From assembly GCA_015680905.1 (NCBI GenBank), contig CM027377.1, positions 23,894,501 to 23,958,500 on the forward strand: a DNA stretch of 64,000 nucleotides. The letters are read 5' to 3'. Below, one piece after another: positions 35,130 through 47,005 of the stretch. The stretch comes from Coptis chinensis (lineage: Eukaryota; Streptophyta; Magnoliopsida; Ranunculales; Ranunculaceae). Below the pieces are notes generated by a model. The model saw only the letters and a program-made list of their open reading frames with translations, was not told where the DNA came from and made no database searches. How positions within the stretch are numbered: position 1 is the stretch's first letter; every line of letters begins with the position of its first letter. The position numbers and the translations under genes were made by a program.

Positions 35130-36706
35130 CTAGAATTCCCACTCCAAAACTGATCTCTCAACAACATGCTTACTTCCTGTAGACATTTTCGCTCGATCTA
35201 CTAGAATTCCTTCTAGCAGTATCCCTTCCTTTACCATGAAGTGACACTTTTCCCAGTTCAGAACTAAGTTGGTATCGCAACAACGTTTAAGGACTAAGGA
35301 GAGATGATGTAGACAATCCTCAAAAGGACATGTGAATGTCTTCTCTTGGTCCTCAGGGTGAATATGGATCTGAAAGTATCCTGAGTAACCATCAAGAAAG
35401 TGGTAGGAAGCTTGTCCAGCTAATCTTTCAAATATCTGATCGATGAAAGGCAATGGAAAATGATCTTTCCTCGATGCGCTATTCAACTTCCTGTAATCGA
35501 TGCAAACTCTCCATCCAGTCTGAATCCTGGTTGGAATCAACTCATTGTTCTCATTCTCGATTTCTATGGTTCCGGACTTCTTTGGCACATCTTGAACTGG
35601 ACTAACCCATTGACTATCAGAAATAGGGTAGATAATGCTGGCATCAAGGAGTTTGACGTCCTCTTCTCGAACTACTTCCTTAATCTTCGGATTAAGCCTC
35701 CTCTGTGGTTGCTTAGAAGTATTGGAATCCTCTTCCAAATGAATCCTATGTTGAACTATCATAGGGCTGATCCCCTTGATATCATCAATTGTCCAACCTA
35801 TAGCTGACTTGTGTTCCTTTAAAAGTGCTACTAACCTGGATTCCTGCTCCTCAGTAAAATCTGATGCAATGACTACTGGGTAGGTTCCCAAATCTCCCAA
35901 GAAAACATACTTGAGTGTAGACGGCAAAGGCTTCAATTCTAGCTTAGGCGGCTCCTTCTTAAACTCTTTATATGGTCCATTAGGCATTGCCTCAACACTA
36001 AGTTCCTCACAGTCTGAGTTTGTCAGAGCTTTCAACACTTCGTCAGCAAGATATGAATGAGTCTGATAATCCTGTGCTAACGCTTCAATCATACAAACCT
36101 CGTTCACAGCACACACCTCCTGTGGTTGCTGTAACGTATGGAAAATATTGGTTTCGACTCTCATATTACCAAAGGATAACGTCATATTACCGTTTCGACA
36201 GTTAATGAGTGCATTTGCAGTGGCCAAGAATGGTCTGCCTAGAATGATCGGTATCTGCCTACCAGATGTAGGTTCTGTGTCTAGTACTATGAAATCAACC
36301 GAATAATAGAAGTCTTCGATCTTGACTATGACGTCTTCAATGAGTCCTCTAGGTATCTTCATTGATCTATCTGCCAACTGTAAAGTAACATCAGTCGGTT
36401 TTAGATCCTTCAAGCCCAACTTCTCGTAGACGAAATATGGTAGAAGATTCACACTAGCACCCAAATCTAATAAAGCTTGTTCCTCCAAAGAATCTCCATT
36501 CGCATGTAGCGGTTGGACTTCCGGGATTTTCGGCCACAACCGATAGATTCTCGTAGAGTACGATGAACATCTTTGAGCGATAAAAGCTTCTTTCGAATGT
36601 TGGTCTTCTTCTTTACTAGATCTTTCGGGAACTTGGCATATGAGGGAACTTGCTTGATGGCAAATCGAAATGGGATATTAATCAGTAAATTCGATATACA
36701 TCGCAA
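35130..36706 (-). pseudogene. Athila-like protease and truncated reverse transcriptase
   Basis: The 469-codon frame 36539-35130 starts in the protease; upstream coding runs into it in another frame from about 36706. Residue D25 lies in LLDLGASVNLLPY, the Athila form of the aspartic protease site. The RT begins near residue 300: WVSPVQDVPKKSGT at 311, WRVCIDYRKLNS at 343-354, DHFPLPFIDQIF at 359-370 and motif A FLDGYSGYFQIHI at 381-393, with D383 present. At residue 406 the frame jumps from FTCPF directly to EDCLHHLSLVLKRC, so the stretch that carries the second catalytic motif (x-x-DD) is deleted in frame. After about residue 455 similarity is lost. The element therefore makes no active RT. 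Confidence 0.9.
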
Positions 36707-36719
36707 ATCTCCTCAGATC

Positions 36720-38549
36720 TTGGTCATCTTTTCGGTATTCACTAGTTTGAAGGAAACGGTCGGGCGGATTCTTCAATATTGGTTCTCTTCTTTTCGGGCT
36801 TCGGTTGGCTTGGTAACAAATAGTGGAGTGACAGGTGGAGTCACTCATGATGGCTTCTTCTTACTTACTTTCACAGTAGTTCCTTCAGCTTCTCTCTCAG
36901 CAGTTACTTCAGTGGGTGGCACAACACTAGATATATCTGGAATGTTAGAACTGGGTGGGATGGTGGGGACATAAGTTACCTTAGGCTCCACAGAATCTTT
37001 TCCTGGTTCATAGACAATCTTGTTATCAACTTTCTTGCCTGACCTCAGAGTGGTGACAGCATTAACTTGTTCATGAGTAATCTCCAGGTTATCTACTTAC
37101 AGGACACCTCTTCCTTTCGGATTTGGCTCCGGCTGGCTTGGTAATGTTCCTTTTGATCTCTCTGTCAAGGCGGCAGCGATTTGCCCTATCTGGCCTTGAA
37201 TGACACTAAAGTTATTCTCCAACTTCTGGGTTCTTTGATTTGTCTATTTCAGCTCATTGACAATGGTGGTGATAGCTTCTTCCAAATGTGGGATAACTGT
37301 TTTGCTCGACTGAGGCGTAGGGGCAATATATCCACTCATAAGATCTGGTACTAACTCTCTGTTTGTGTTGGCTTGGTATTCTTTGGTTCTCGTATGGTGT
37401 TGATTTCGTATGGTTCACGGGCGGTTTTGGAACCGATCGGGTTATTCGAACCGATTTGACCGATTCGAAATCTCGGAGGAAAATTCCTCGATTTGTATTT
37501 TGTGGCTTCCAATAATTTCGTCCCTCGATTAAACCGGTTATTTCTTCCTAAAGAGTTGATACTACATGCCTCTGCATTAGTATCCGGATAATCTGAACAC
37601 TCTTGATTGGTATGGCCTTCTACGAACATAGCTCACAAATGGTATAACAAGGCTTGGATGGCTGAGGTTTAGCTTGGAAATTGTTTGGTTTTGGAGGATT
37701 CATGGAGAACTGATCAAACTTCTTGTTCAGATTTTCAAGTCCTATTGATAGGCTTGCCATAATTGAAAGCATTGCTTGATTTGGGTCTTCTTGAATTTGG
37801 TTGCCAAATTTCTTCGGCACCCCCTCCACTCTAGCTACGTCCTCGTTGCTAGTACTCCATTGTTGAGTGTCTTCAGCTAAATTCTCGAGAAAGTTGTAGG
37901 CTTCCTCTCCATCCAATGATGTAAACTTACCTTGATGCATTGACTGTATCATTTGTTTGTTCATAGTAGAAAGTCCTCGAAAGAAAAAATGAGCTAGTGT
38001 GCTCTTATCATAACCATGATGTGGACATGAGACTAGCAGATTATTGAATTTCCCGGCTTTGATGATATTCTTTCTACCACCTTCCCTTTGAAATTGTTGA
38101 TGGCTTGGCGCATGGCATCCGGTCTCTCGGGGTGGGTAGAACTTGTTCATAAACTTTGTTCTCAACTTCTCCGGTTGTTGATTGAATTGATCGGTATGCG
38201 GTTAACCATTCGGATGCTTTTTACCTTCGAAAGTGAGAGTGGAAAAAGAATTAACTTGATACTCTCATCCCCGATATTCGGTTCTTGAAAGTTTCGAGGA
38301 TGATAGAAATTTGTTCATGTGAATAAAAGGGTGAACATTATGCGAACCATTGAACTTTGGAAGCATAGAGATTTACCGATGCTCTAAGTTCAAACTGGTT
38401 AGCTTCGTCTCGGAAAAACAATCTTGCTTGGTGGGTCTCCAATGATTGGTGAATAGAAATCGCTCCTTCTTCCTCTGTTGTGCTTGCATGGGTGGGATAG
38501 CTTCAGGATTATTGGTGTCCAAAACACCTCTATCATTGTGTGCGGCCAT
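36720..38549 (-). pseudogene. Athila-like gag with zinc knuckle, frameshifted
   Basis: The ATG at 38549-38547 opens with MAAHNDRGVLDTNNPEAIPP, a plausible gag start. Capsid similarity is clear at 38165-37620: RTKFMNKFYPP, then LLVSCPHHGYDKSTLAHFFF, RGLSTMNKQMIQSMHQGKFT and EEAYNFLENLAEDTQQW, all typical of Athila/Tat gag. A damaged zinc knuckle follows near 37620-37580 (CYTICELC, then HTNQECSDYP in another frame). 37350-36720 is low-conservation linker toward the protease. At least three frameshifts are needed; several lie in CpG-rich spots such as the one at about 38128. Confidence 0.85.
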
Positions 38550-39143
38550 TGTATCAATCTCGTCTAGTATTCTTGTGAGTCGGTTGTTAAACCTTGTCCA
38601 CTGTTGTGTTCTTACTGGACGATGATATGGACGACGGGACTAGAAAATTCTATGCGAAAATAATAAAAACTATCCTACTATGCAACTATTCTAAATTATA
38701 CTAGAATGTAAAACTACTTTTCTTCAACTGGGTTGGGCTTTGCAGCTAGTATCTCGCCCGTTGTCTAAAAGTTGTCTCTTCTAGGGTTATGGTGAATCAC
38801 TTGGATTGCTTAAGTACCACCGCCTACGAGGGCGATAGTCCGTTTGTCAAGATTCAGACAAGAAACACTAGAGTTTGATTTTTCGCTGTGTTGGCTTACA
38901 ACTTCAATTGTTGAAAAGGTCCTAAATGCAATTATACTAGAAAGCAATAAAACTAAACTATGATGCAACTATACTAAGAAAGCAATAAAAAGAATGAAGA
39001 TTCGACTAACCTGGATGGTAGATCTTGTCTTCGAGATGTCCTTCAAGCTTCTTTCTTTCTTAAAAGGATGGATGATGTGGCTAAAATTACCTCAAGATCC
39101 AAAATTCTAATCTTGAAAGAAAACGTTAAACATAGACAACTTA

Positions 39144-39160
39144 AAACGGCAGCGGCGCCA
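39144..39160 (-). promoter_or_regulatory. Athila-like primer binding site (tRNA-Asp type)
   Basis: TGGCGCCGCTGCCG on the minus strand, one base after the LTR end. It differs from the usual tRNA-Asp site (TGGCGCCGTTGCC) by one base. Confidence 0.85.
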
Positions 39161-39161
39161 T

Positions 39162-40783
39162 TGACACTCCCTCTTTTTGTGTGTGTGTAGATGAGATGAT
39201 GGGTGATGTAGATAGATGATGATCGTTGAACAAATAGAAGCGTATCAAAACCTAATTATCCCTCAATAAGTAAAGGATGAGTAGGGTATCGTTCCACTTT
39301 TAAGTGTATGTTATGTGAAGGACAGGACTGGAAAGGGGGTTTGAGGGATTAAAAACTAATATTGTAGAGATTGTAGATTGTAATGCTAAACTAACTAAAC
39401 TGTTGAGAATTTATAAGAGAGGGAATTCAAGAGATTAGAATCCACCAATACTTTTGATCTATAACCTTCTGCTTCATGGTTGTTCTTACAAGTAGACTAC
39501 AATTAGGCAATCGAGCGAGTGCCGATGCCCTCTTGGATGAAACATCGTTAACAATTAACTCTACTTAAGGTTGTTCCTATGTTTATGCTATTAATATCTT
39601 CTTTCCTTTTATGTAAGCTCGGGCAGCCATTCAATGTATTACCAAGAGCAACATCAAGGAGTACTTCCTAATAGGGTGGCCATTCAATGAATCACCACTT
39701 AAGGCAAACACAAAGAATACTTCCCTAGCCACCCCCCTGAGCTACCCCTTCTAAGGCAACACAAAGAATACTTCCCTAACTCTAAAGAACTATACTACTA
39801 AAAGAAAAGTAAAGAACACTAGCATGATATTAATATTGCAAAACATAAACCCTATTCTATACTTCCATCCCCTGGTGTGGGCAATGGAACTAATAACTAC
39901 AAACATAAAGAACTAACCTGATTGAAGAACACCATGAACCAGAAGAATCATTAAACCTTAAGCACTGGCTTCATCTTCTCCCTTAAAGGAGAAGATTAGA
40001 TTAGTCTTCCATAAAGAAGGAAGAACAAGAAGAAGAAGAGTTGAAGAACATAAGACTAGAAAGACTAATTTATTAAGACTCAGCTAGTTAAAACCGATCT
40101 TTTATTATTAATCTCTCTCTGCCTCAAGTTCTGGAGACAAGAATATAAGTGAATTGGCCATTACATGAGGCACTTAGGTCCTCTATTTATAGGGGTTACA
40201 ATGAGCTCTAGAAGCATTCCAAACCGTCATTTGTTTCCTAATACAAATAGACTTCTTCCAGAGTCCGACCGTCTTCAAAACTGAGAAGGAATTGGCTACG
40301 ATTGTCGATTCATGCGTGCGGGGACGATTATTCATGCGGCCCCAGACTTAATCAATGTGTGCGGACGCTTTCGATTTATCGTCCCGGGACGCACTCAATC
40401 GTCTGGGCCTTTCGATACATCGTCCCTGCAGCATAAGCCCGATTTTCTCTCTTCGCTTCTATCCTTCTATCCTCTTTTGCGGGCTTTGGTCCAAACAACG
40501 AATCCTTTGGCCTTGGGCTTCCAAATAGACTTTAAAATAGGTCCAAGTCGCATCTTTAACAGCTCCAATTCCTTGGCCTTCTCCATGATTGTCCACGGGC
40601 CTCCCATGTGATCCTTAATGCTCCGAATTGCTTCGTTTTACCCCATTTTCTCTAATATTCTACAAAACTCTCTTTTTTACCTGTAGAATCTTAAAACACA
40701 ACTTATAAACACTATTAGTCCACTAAGATGGCTAAACAAGAGGCATAATCGAGGGTTAAATAGCACTTTTTGAGCACTTATCA
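39162..40783 (-). repeat. Athila-like 5' LTR (right in window)
   Basis: A 1622-bp partner of 31573-33196, same termini. It adjoins the primer site, so it is the 5' LTR of this minus-strand element. Confidence 0.92.
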
Positions 40784-40788
40784 CCCAT

Positions 40789-42026
40789 TTAGCTTTATTA
40801 AGATCAATGCTAGCAGATTAATACAAATTCATGTGATGAATGGCCTTTTTTTATAAATATGAGTTTCTATTGACCTCCTCAACTTCTACTTCATCTATAT
40901 TGTATTCGTTTATAGTTCAGTCCTTACAATATCATTCTATCTTACTCATGTACTCATATTTAACTCTTTTAGGTGGTTCCACATGAAGCTTACCATTGGT
41001 TATCCACTATGATTAGGAATTTTGTAATGAAGTACAAACACTCCTCACACTTTGGTCGTATTCCATAGGTAATATTTTTTTAAATGTTAATATATCTTAA
41101 ATTATTTGTGCAATTCATTTTTAGTACATAGAAGAATTAAGGTTACTTTTTTTTTCAATGCAAATATATCTTCAATTATTTGTGGAATTAATACACTGGC
41201 AAAAAGCGACCCTTTCAAACTTATATAGATTAACACTTTCTTATAATATGTGCGTCTTTTTCTTTTCTTTTCTTTTCTTTTTTACTATTGGCAAGAGGCA
41301 ACCATAACCAATCTATTCATTAAAATTTTTAAACGGTAATAGTGACAAATCTAAATTGGCTTAGACTTCGGAAATGTGTTATTTTTTATTTCACTTCAAC
41401 AAGTAGCCTCCATATTAGCTGAGCAAATATTTCAATCCTTTTGAAACTTACTCCTAATCAGATCAATGTTTTTTAGCAAAACTATTAGATTCGTTATTTG
41501 GTACATTTCGTCATCAACAAACCAATTTCGTCTTTCGGATACCTATTAGTCTAATTTGTTACTGCAAATTTGTTTTCTTTCTCTCTTACTAAAATCTTTA
41601 TTTCATATTCTGTATGACTATTATTTTTTATCAGTCAACCATAACAAAGTCTTGCATACCCTGAATACATGATGACTATATTGATAATATAGTGCTGCCT
41701 TTGACTAGATGAGAGTGAAAATCATTATAACCTGTTAGTACTAGAACCATTTTTTTAAGTGGTCAGCATGGTCGTCAATAAGGAGAGTTGGTTGGTGATG
41801 CTGGATATGCTTTGTTGTTTATTATTGTATTCTCCGGTTATGATGATTTCCCTCTCATTAGGTCAACGGTTTTTCCCATCTGGTCTGATCTTCATTAGCT
41901 TCGTTGTATGTTTGTACAAATGCTTATATGCTTTATATCCAACTTGGTATTGTAACAAATTTGAAATTTTTCCTAGGTACTCTATGATTTCCCCATTGAT
42001 GATAGATTCATCACTCACTAGTTGTT
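40789..42026. repeat. array unit B, right part
   Basis: Continuation of the duplicated unit after the Athila-like insertion: 40789-41140 matches 27300-27620, and 41690-41900 matches 28265-28470, including a decayed copy of the GQHG...WSD coding fragment. No intact gene. It ends at the poly(T) marking the LINE 3' end. Confidence 0.65.
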
Positions 42027-42044
42027 TTTTTTTTTTTTTTTTAA
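42027..42044 (-). other. poly(A) tail of the LINE
   Basis: An uninterrupted T run on the plus strand directly beyond the 3' non-coding end of the minus-strand retrotransposon, about 40 bases past the stop codon. It supports insertion by target-primed reverse transcription. Confidence 0.8.
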
Positions 42045-42085
42045 GTGGAAATTTTATTGATACTGATGAGAAATTTTACAAATAA

Positions 42086-45000
42086 TTAGGACAAGCGTGC
42101 AACAAGCTGCACCTCAAGTCCTTTCTTAATAGCAAATCTTATTCTTCTAAAAACAAACTCGTTAGAACTAGCTGTCATAACGTTACTGTCCATAACTCTC
42201 TGAAGTCTCTTGAGAAGCTCAATAACCTGTTGTTCCAAGAAACCGAAAGTGTCGAAACTAAACGGAATGAAACAATGCTGGTTAGCCGTGCAAGCTTCCT
42301 CATGCTCCTCCATCTTCCCTGTTGTTGCTCTCTTAGCTGCTTCTCCCACCTCAAAGACTCCATTCCCAAGCCCTACCAACAGAGAGGCGCCAGTTACATC
42401 AACACATGCATGTCTCCCCTCAAACCAACTGTATATCAATACATCCGCAGGCCGAAGTGTCGATCTGCCCTCATTCGGATCAGTGAGAAAGTTAACAGGA
42501 GCCTCTTTCTTCACTTGTACCCCAGCCCTCCAAAATGCATCACACAAAATGTCTCTAACATGATCATGTTTGTATTTAAAACCAGGAAAATGTCTACAAT
42601 GTGCTGCATGGTCCCCAAAGGCATCTAATCTACTTTTTTTACATACAAGACAAAGACCCCCGTCAGAGTACAGAGGAATCATAAGACAATACCTGAGAAT
42701 GGCACGATACTCCACCTGTGACATACGCTGTCCCAGTCCCTCCATCGAAATAGCAAGTAGAAAATCTTTTGCATGTTCTGACTGCAAGCATCCAATGACT
42801 GCTTTCTGACGAGTAGAGAACTCAAACTCCCTATCAAGACTAGCAACAATCTTACCGTAGAAAGCTTCCGCCAAAACTTTTTGTGGTTTTGAGGGGACAG
42901 TAGCATTCACAGCCAGAGAATCAAAGTCAAAATCGGGAAGATAGAGACGCAATGCACTGGTAGCATCACCAAGGACCTCACCCATAGGCACTAGACCACA
43001 ACTCCTAAGAATGTGGTTCTGAAGCTCTAAAGTCTGAAAACGGGAGGCCACAAAAGCAAAAGCAGAGACATCAGAGGCACAATAGATACCTAACCCACCA
43101 AGGCGTAATGGAAGCATCGCTAAACGCCACTGCAAATCACCGAAGCCAGGACCATCAGAAACTATAATACCCTGCAGAACCATGCGAATGTGCTGATCAA
43201 AAGTCTTAGCTGCCTCCCTAAAAAAATGTGGTGGACAAGTACGAACTGCAAAAACCAACTTGGAGAGCCCAGCACAAGCTCGTAAAAGTGCTAACTCACA
43301 CTGTGGATCCTCTAATGCAGCTAAATGGTCCATTGAAGTCATAGCCTTTTCAACACGCTTACGAGCAAGACTCATGACAAAAGAAGAATCAGTGCTAACT
43401 GCTCCTCCAAGTAACCTGACCCCATGCTGAGGACAAGATAAATCTGAAGGAAAGAGACCAGGAGTGGAATGACGCGGATCCAGTGATGGCCAAAATATCT
43501 CAGTCTTGGCCACATTAAGAACCAACCCATAAGAAGGCCCTTCTTCCTGAATGATACCCAGAGCTGCCGCCACTTGTTCTGTATCCCCAACTAGAGTCCC
43601 ATCATCTAAGTACCAAGCCTGGAGCAATAATTGACAACTTGACTGGATCTGTAGAATCAGAGGGTGCAACACCAGTGCAAAGAGAAGGGGACCCAAAGGA
43701 TCACCTTGCTGAACCCCAGAAGCAGACCATATGTAATCATCCCCCAAGTATAATCTTGTAGGCTGACAATACAAATACTCGACCCAAGGAGAAATAGCGG
43801 GGCAGCGAATGCGAACCTCTCTCAACATAGTAGTTTGATCAACCATATTAAAGGCATTCTGAAAAGCTACTAGCAACATAGAAAGAGAAGTACTGTCACC
43901 GTTAGCACATACCATGCGATTAACAGCATGCAAAATCACCTCTGCTCCACCAGGGACACCAACCCCATACTGAAAATCCTGCAAGTACCCTACCACCTCT
44001 TTGGAAACCCCTTTCATTGCAATTTTGGAAACAAGACGTCGCCAAACCATACCCACAACTATCGGACGAATGTTATTATCCGGCTTAAGAAGTAGAGTGA
44101 GCGGAGCACTCGCTATGAATTCTGCTAACGGCTGTGGACATTGTCCCTGTAACCACAGATTCACCACCGAAGCCAAGGCATCTAACAAGTTAGACGATAT
44201 AGCTGCTGCAGCACCACTCATGGCATCTAACAAGTGCTGAGCACGGAGACCATCACGACCACAAGAAGTACCTTTCGGAAACGACTTAATACATGACAAT
44301 AAGGTGTCTCTCTCTACTAATAAAGGGGGCTCAGCAAAAATAACCGTTGGTCTTACAGGTGGTTGTCGCATCTGGTGTTTTTCCTTTAATGCATGTACAG
44401 TCTCTGCAATATTTGAGGCAACCCCTGATGATGATAATACTTGTACCGCTGCAGCAAAATGTCCATCGGCAACTTTCTGTAAGCATCGACGCACATTCTG
44501 AGTGGGAACGGATTTCCTAGTTGACTGGATTGAAGGAGGCTCTATTACAGACTTTAAGAGGCGAAACATCCCACCAGGCTCATTCCATGTCGTCAAAGCA
44601 TGGAGAATCTATTTTTGCTGAAGGTTTTTTCTAGTACCAGAACGACGTTCTTGACGATTCTGTGGTTGAAAAACTTGCAGAGTACAACACGGTAGAAGAA
44701 GGAGACGAACCCAGGGCATAACTGAACCAGGATCAGCCGTAATATCCCAGAGAGCAAATTTCAGTACACCAGAAAAAGCCAAACGACAAGCATGTGGTAT
44801 ACTTTTCACAGTACGGAAAGGTATACGGAATGCACTATCAAGTAACGTCTCATCAAGATGTGAAACCTCACCAAGCTGATTAGGGGTATCACTGTCACCC
44901 CTGTGTGTCGTGAGTGTAAGGTCCGTAGTGTTGGGCTTAGAGGGCGGCTGTGGTATGCCCACAATAACACATGCGGGTTCTCCACTCTCCATCAAAGCAG

Positions 45001-45385
45001 GCGGTTCTATGGTATCATCTGGATGATGACACGGTATCCCAAGTGCATGGATGCAAAGACAAATGCCACAAATCCATTTGTCTAATGACTTTAAGGAGTT
45101 CTTTAGTGACAAATACAGTTCACAATCATCCTTAATCTCATCTCGTACCCTATCGATACTCAACTGGCAATCCAAATGTTGTTTATCGAAATATGTGAAA
45201 ATGTAGGGAACAGTAAACCCATTACCGTTCACTCCATTGGTGCATCCATGACGATCCCGGAAAGGACAATTGACACGTTTATTAGGGGGTGGGGCACAAA
45301 CCCCCGAAGAAATAGCTGAGAGGGCGAGACCTTTCTTCCCTCTCATAGCCAAATCCCGCAGCCAAGTCAACAAATCCCAAACCAA
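42086..45385 (-). pseudogene. LINE polyprotein: zinc finger, RT, RLE-like endonuclease
   Basis: 258 codons (45385-44609) and 836 codons (44596-42086) are in the same frame, separated by one TAG at 44606-44608 and a few further codons, so this is one ORF of about 1,100 codons with a single nonsense codon. The first part has CPFRDRHGC...FDKQHL, a possible C2H2-type finger. In the 836-codon part, RT motif A is LLVAFQNAFNMVD (241-253), B is GVQQGDPLGP (294-303) and C is YLDDG (329-333). Motif A has Ala244 where the catalytic Asp belongs. Further on are CLVC (649-652), H663, C667, KHD (676-678), RPAD (715-718) and D733, fitting the CCHC plus (R)P-x-D-x(14)-D pattern of restriction-like endonucleases. 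Such RTs are abundant but poorly named in plant genomes. The nonsense codon and the motif A change make this copy inactive. Confidence 0.8.
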
Positions 45386-46180
45386 ACAAACCCCAAACTA
45401 TACATATTCCATACCCCAAAAACCCGTCAAATAACAACACACAGAACCCAATACAGACAAATCCACAGACAAATCCCAAAACCAGTCCAAAAAACAAATC
45501 TAAAACCAAATCTTTGTCAGCGGTATACCTCATTTATTCGACCAAAAAAATTATGAAAACCAAAAACCAGTGAGTACACTGTTTCCCTGTTGCTGACGGA
45601 GTGAGTGACAATGCTATGGCAAAGATGCTGACGGTGGTAAGTGACAGTGCTACGACAAGCTTCGTTTTGTTGTTTTTTTTGTAACAGTAATGAGTAATGA
45701 TGGTGGTGATGGTGGCTGGTGGGGAGCAGGAAAGGGTTGGGTTTTAATATGGTGGATGAAGAGAGTGGTGGCAAGCAGGTGGTGCACGGTGGGAGGGCAG
45801 CGTGTGGTGCTGCTGGTCGGGTTTTAATTTGGTGGATGAAGAAGTGGAGGCGAGTAGGTGGTGCACGGTGGGAGGGCAGCGTGTGGTGCTGCACCGTCGG
45901 AGTGGGGTTTTGGTTTGGTGGTTGTGGTGATGGTGAGGTGAGGGACTGGTGGTGGCGGTGAGGTGCCAGCGATCGGGAAGAAGGGTTTAAAACTGGTGGA
46001 GATGGTGGATTGGGTTTTGGATAAGTGGAGATGGTGGAGGATTGGTGGTGGCGGTGGCGGTGGCGGTGGCAGCACCAAGTTAGTGCTGGTGGAAAGAGAC
46101 GGCGGTGGAGTGGAGTGAGGTGCGGCACAAGAAGTGCAGTGTGGAGAAGAAAATGTGAACAGTGCGTTTTCTTTTTTTTC
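45386..46180 (-). other. LINE 5' leader, GC-rich low complexity
   Basis: Contains (GGTGGC)n-like runs and an imperfect 80-bp tandem duplication (about 45740-45900, core GTGCACGGTGGGAGGGCAGC). Long open frames on both strands here, such as 46128-45517, are rich in His, Pro and Thr or Trp and Arg because of this composition and are not credible genes. It probably acts as promoter and leader of the element. Confidence 0.5.
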
Positions 46181-47005
46181 TTTTTTTTTTTAATGTTTTT
46201 GCTGCTATCTCTTCGTTAACTATACCTAACTCAACTAAGCTTTTTGCGGTTTTACTCTTTATTGAATTCCTTTGATAAAAAAAAAAAACAACTCGAAATA
46301 AACTGATACTTTTCAACTTGAATCCTTTATGCTTCTCTTAGCGAGTAATTATATTGTTTAGTTTACTATGCAAATATGAGATTAAATGTGTTTGGATGTT
46401 TAAATTAGTTCTATCTCCTTTTATTAATTTTACCTCATTTAAGCGAAGTTGTTAGTTGTGAAAGTAGTTATTATGATAAATAATATCCATTTGGTTAAAC
46501 AAGAGAAAAAAACTATGTTGCAAAAGTCTTGAGCTTTAATGGTGTTTTAATGGTATTGTTTACTTCGTAACTTCATAACATACCAAAAATAGTTGCTTCT
46601 AAATTCATTTATATCATCTATTATGAATTAGATCACTGTAAAATAGTTAAATATGTTTGTAATTTTGGAGTTGGATATCGCTTATTTATTGGGAACATGA
46701 ATTTGTTTTTTGGTCTTATTTGTACTGTAAAAGAATTATTTACTTTGTCTTCAGACTGGATATTCTTTCTTTATTAGTAATAACTAAATTCATATTACAA
46801 GGTTACATATGTAACAAATAAAAAAATCAGTTACGGATTAATTTTGTCACAAATTCAGCTACATCGAACTAATTGTTCTGGTATCTCCTCCCATTTCTTT
46901 ACATATTGCTCTACTATATTGATTGCTTTCTAAATTGACTATTTACTTTTATGAATAATGTCTTTGTCTTTTAACCTGTTTTTCTCTTTCTGATTAGATA
47001 CTCTC
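46181..47005. other. AT-rich leader upstream of the Helitron gene
   Basis: No gene or recognisable repeat. The Helitron 5' terminus (TC...) should lie here, but no confident end could be assigned. Confidence 0.35.

Larger units (their letters stand above)
31573..40783 (-). mobile_element. Athila-like Ty3/gypsy retrotransposon
   Basis: A 9211-bp element with LTRs at 31573-33196 and 39162-40783, starting TGACACTCCC and ending TTATCA, and flanked by a perfect 5-bp duplication CCCAT (31568-31572 and 40784-40788). The primer site next to the right LTR reads TGGCGCCGCTGCCG on the minus strand, matching tRNA-Asp as used by Athila elements. Gag, protease and partial RT follow in the minus orientation; RNase H and integrase are missing. 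It is structurally complete but cannot mobilise without help. Confidence 0.92.
42027..46180 (-). mobile_element. non-LTR retrotransposon with RLE-like endonuclease
   Basis: On the minus strand the element runs from a GC-rich leader (about 46180-45390) through one long coding region (45385-42086) to an AATAAA-type signal (CAATAAAA, about 42060) and a poly(A) tail of about 18 bases (42027-42044). No terminal repeats are seen and no clear target duplication was found, so the 5' edge is approximate. The order N-terminal zinc finger, RT, C-terminal zinc knuckle, RPAD...D is the architecture of single-ORF non-LTR elements with a restriction-like endonuclease, not of the L1-type elements best known from plants. 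Confidence 0.75.

Noticed and set aside
36573-36974. 133-codon plus-strand frame
   Set aside because: Antisense to the Athila-like gag-pol linker; no similarity of its own.
42210-42628. Plus-strand frames of 117 and 132 codons
   Set aside because: Antisense to the LINE endonuclease region, which is clearly coding on the minus strand.
45517-46128. 203-codon His/Pro/Thr-rich frame and overlapping frames on both strands
   Set aside because: Low-complexity translation of GGT/GGC-rich LINE leader; several frames are open at once because of composition.
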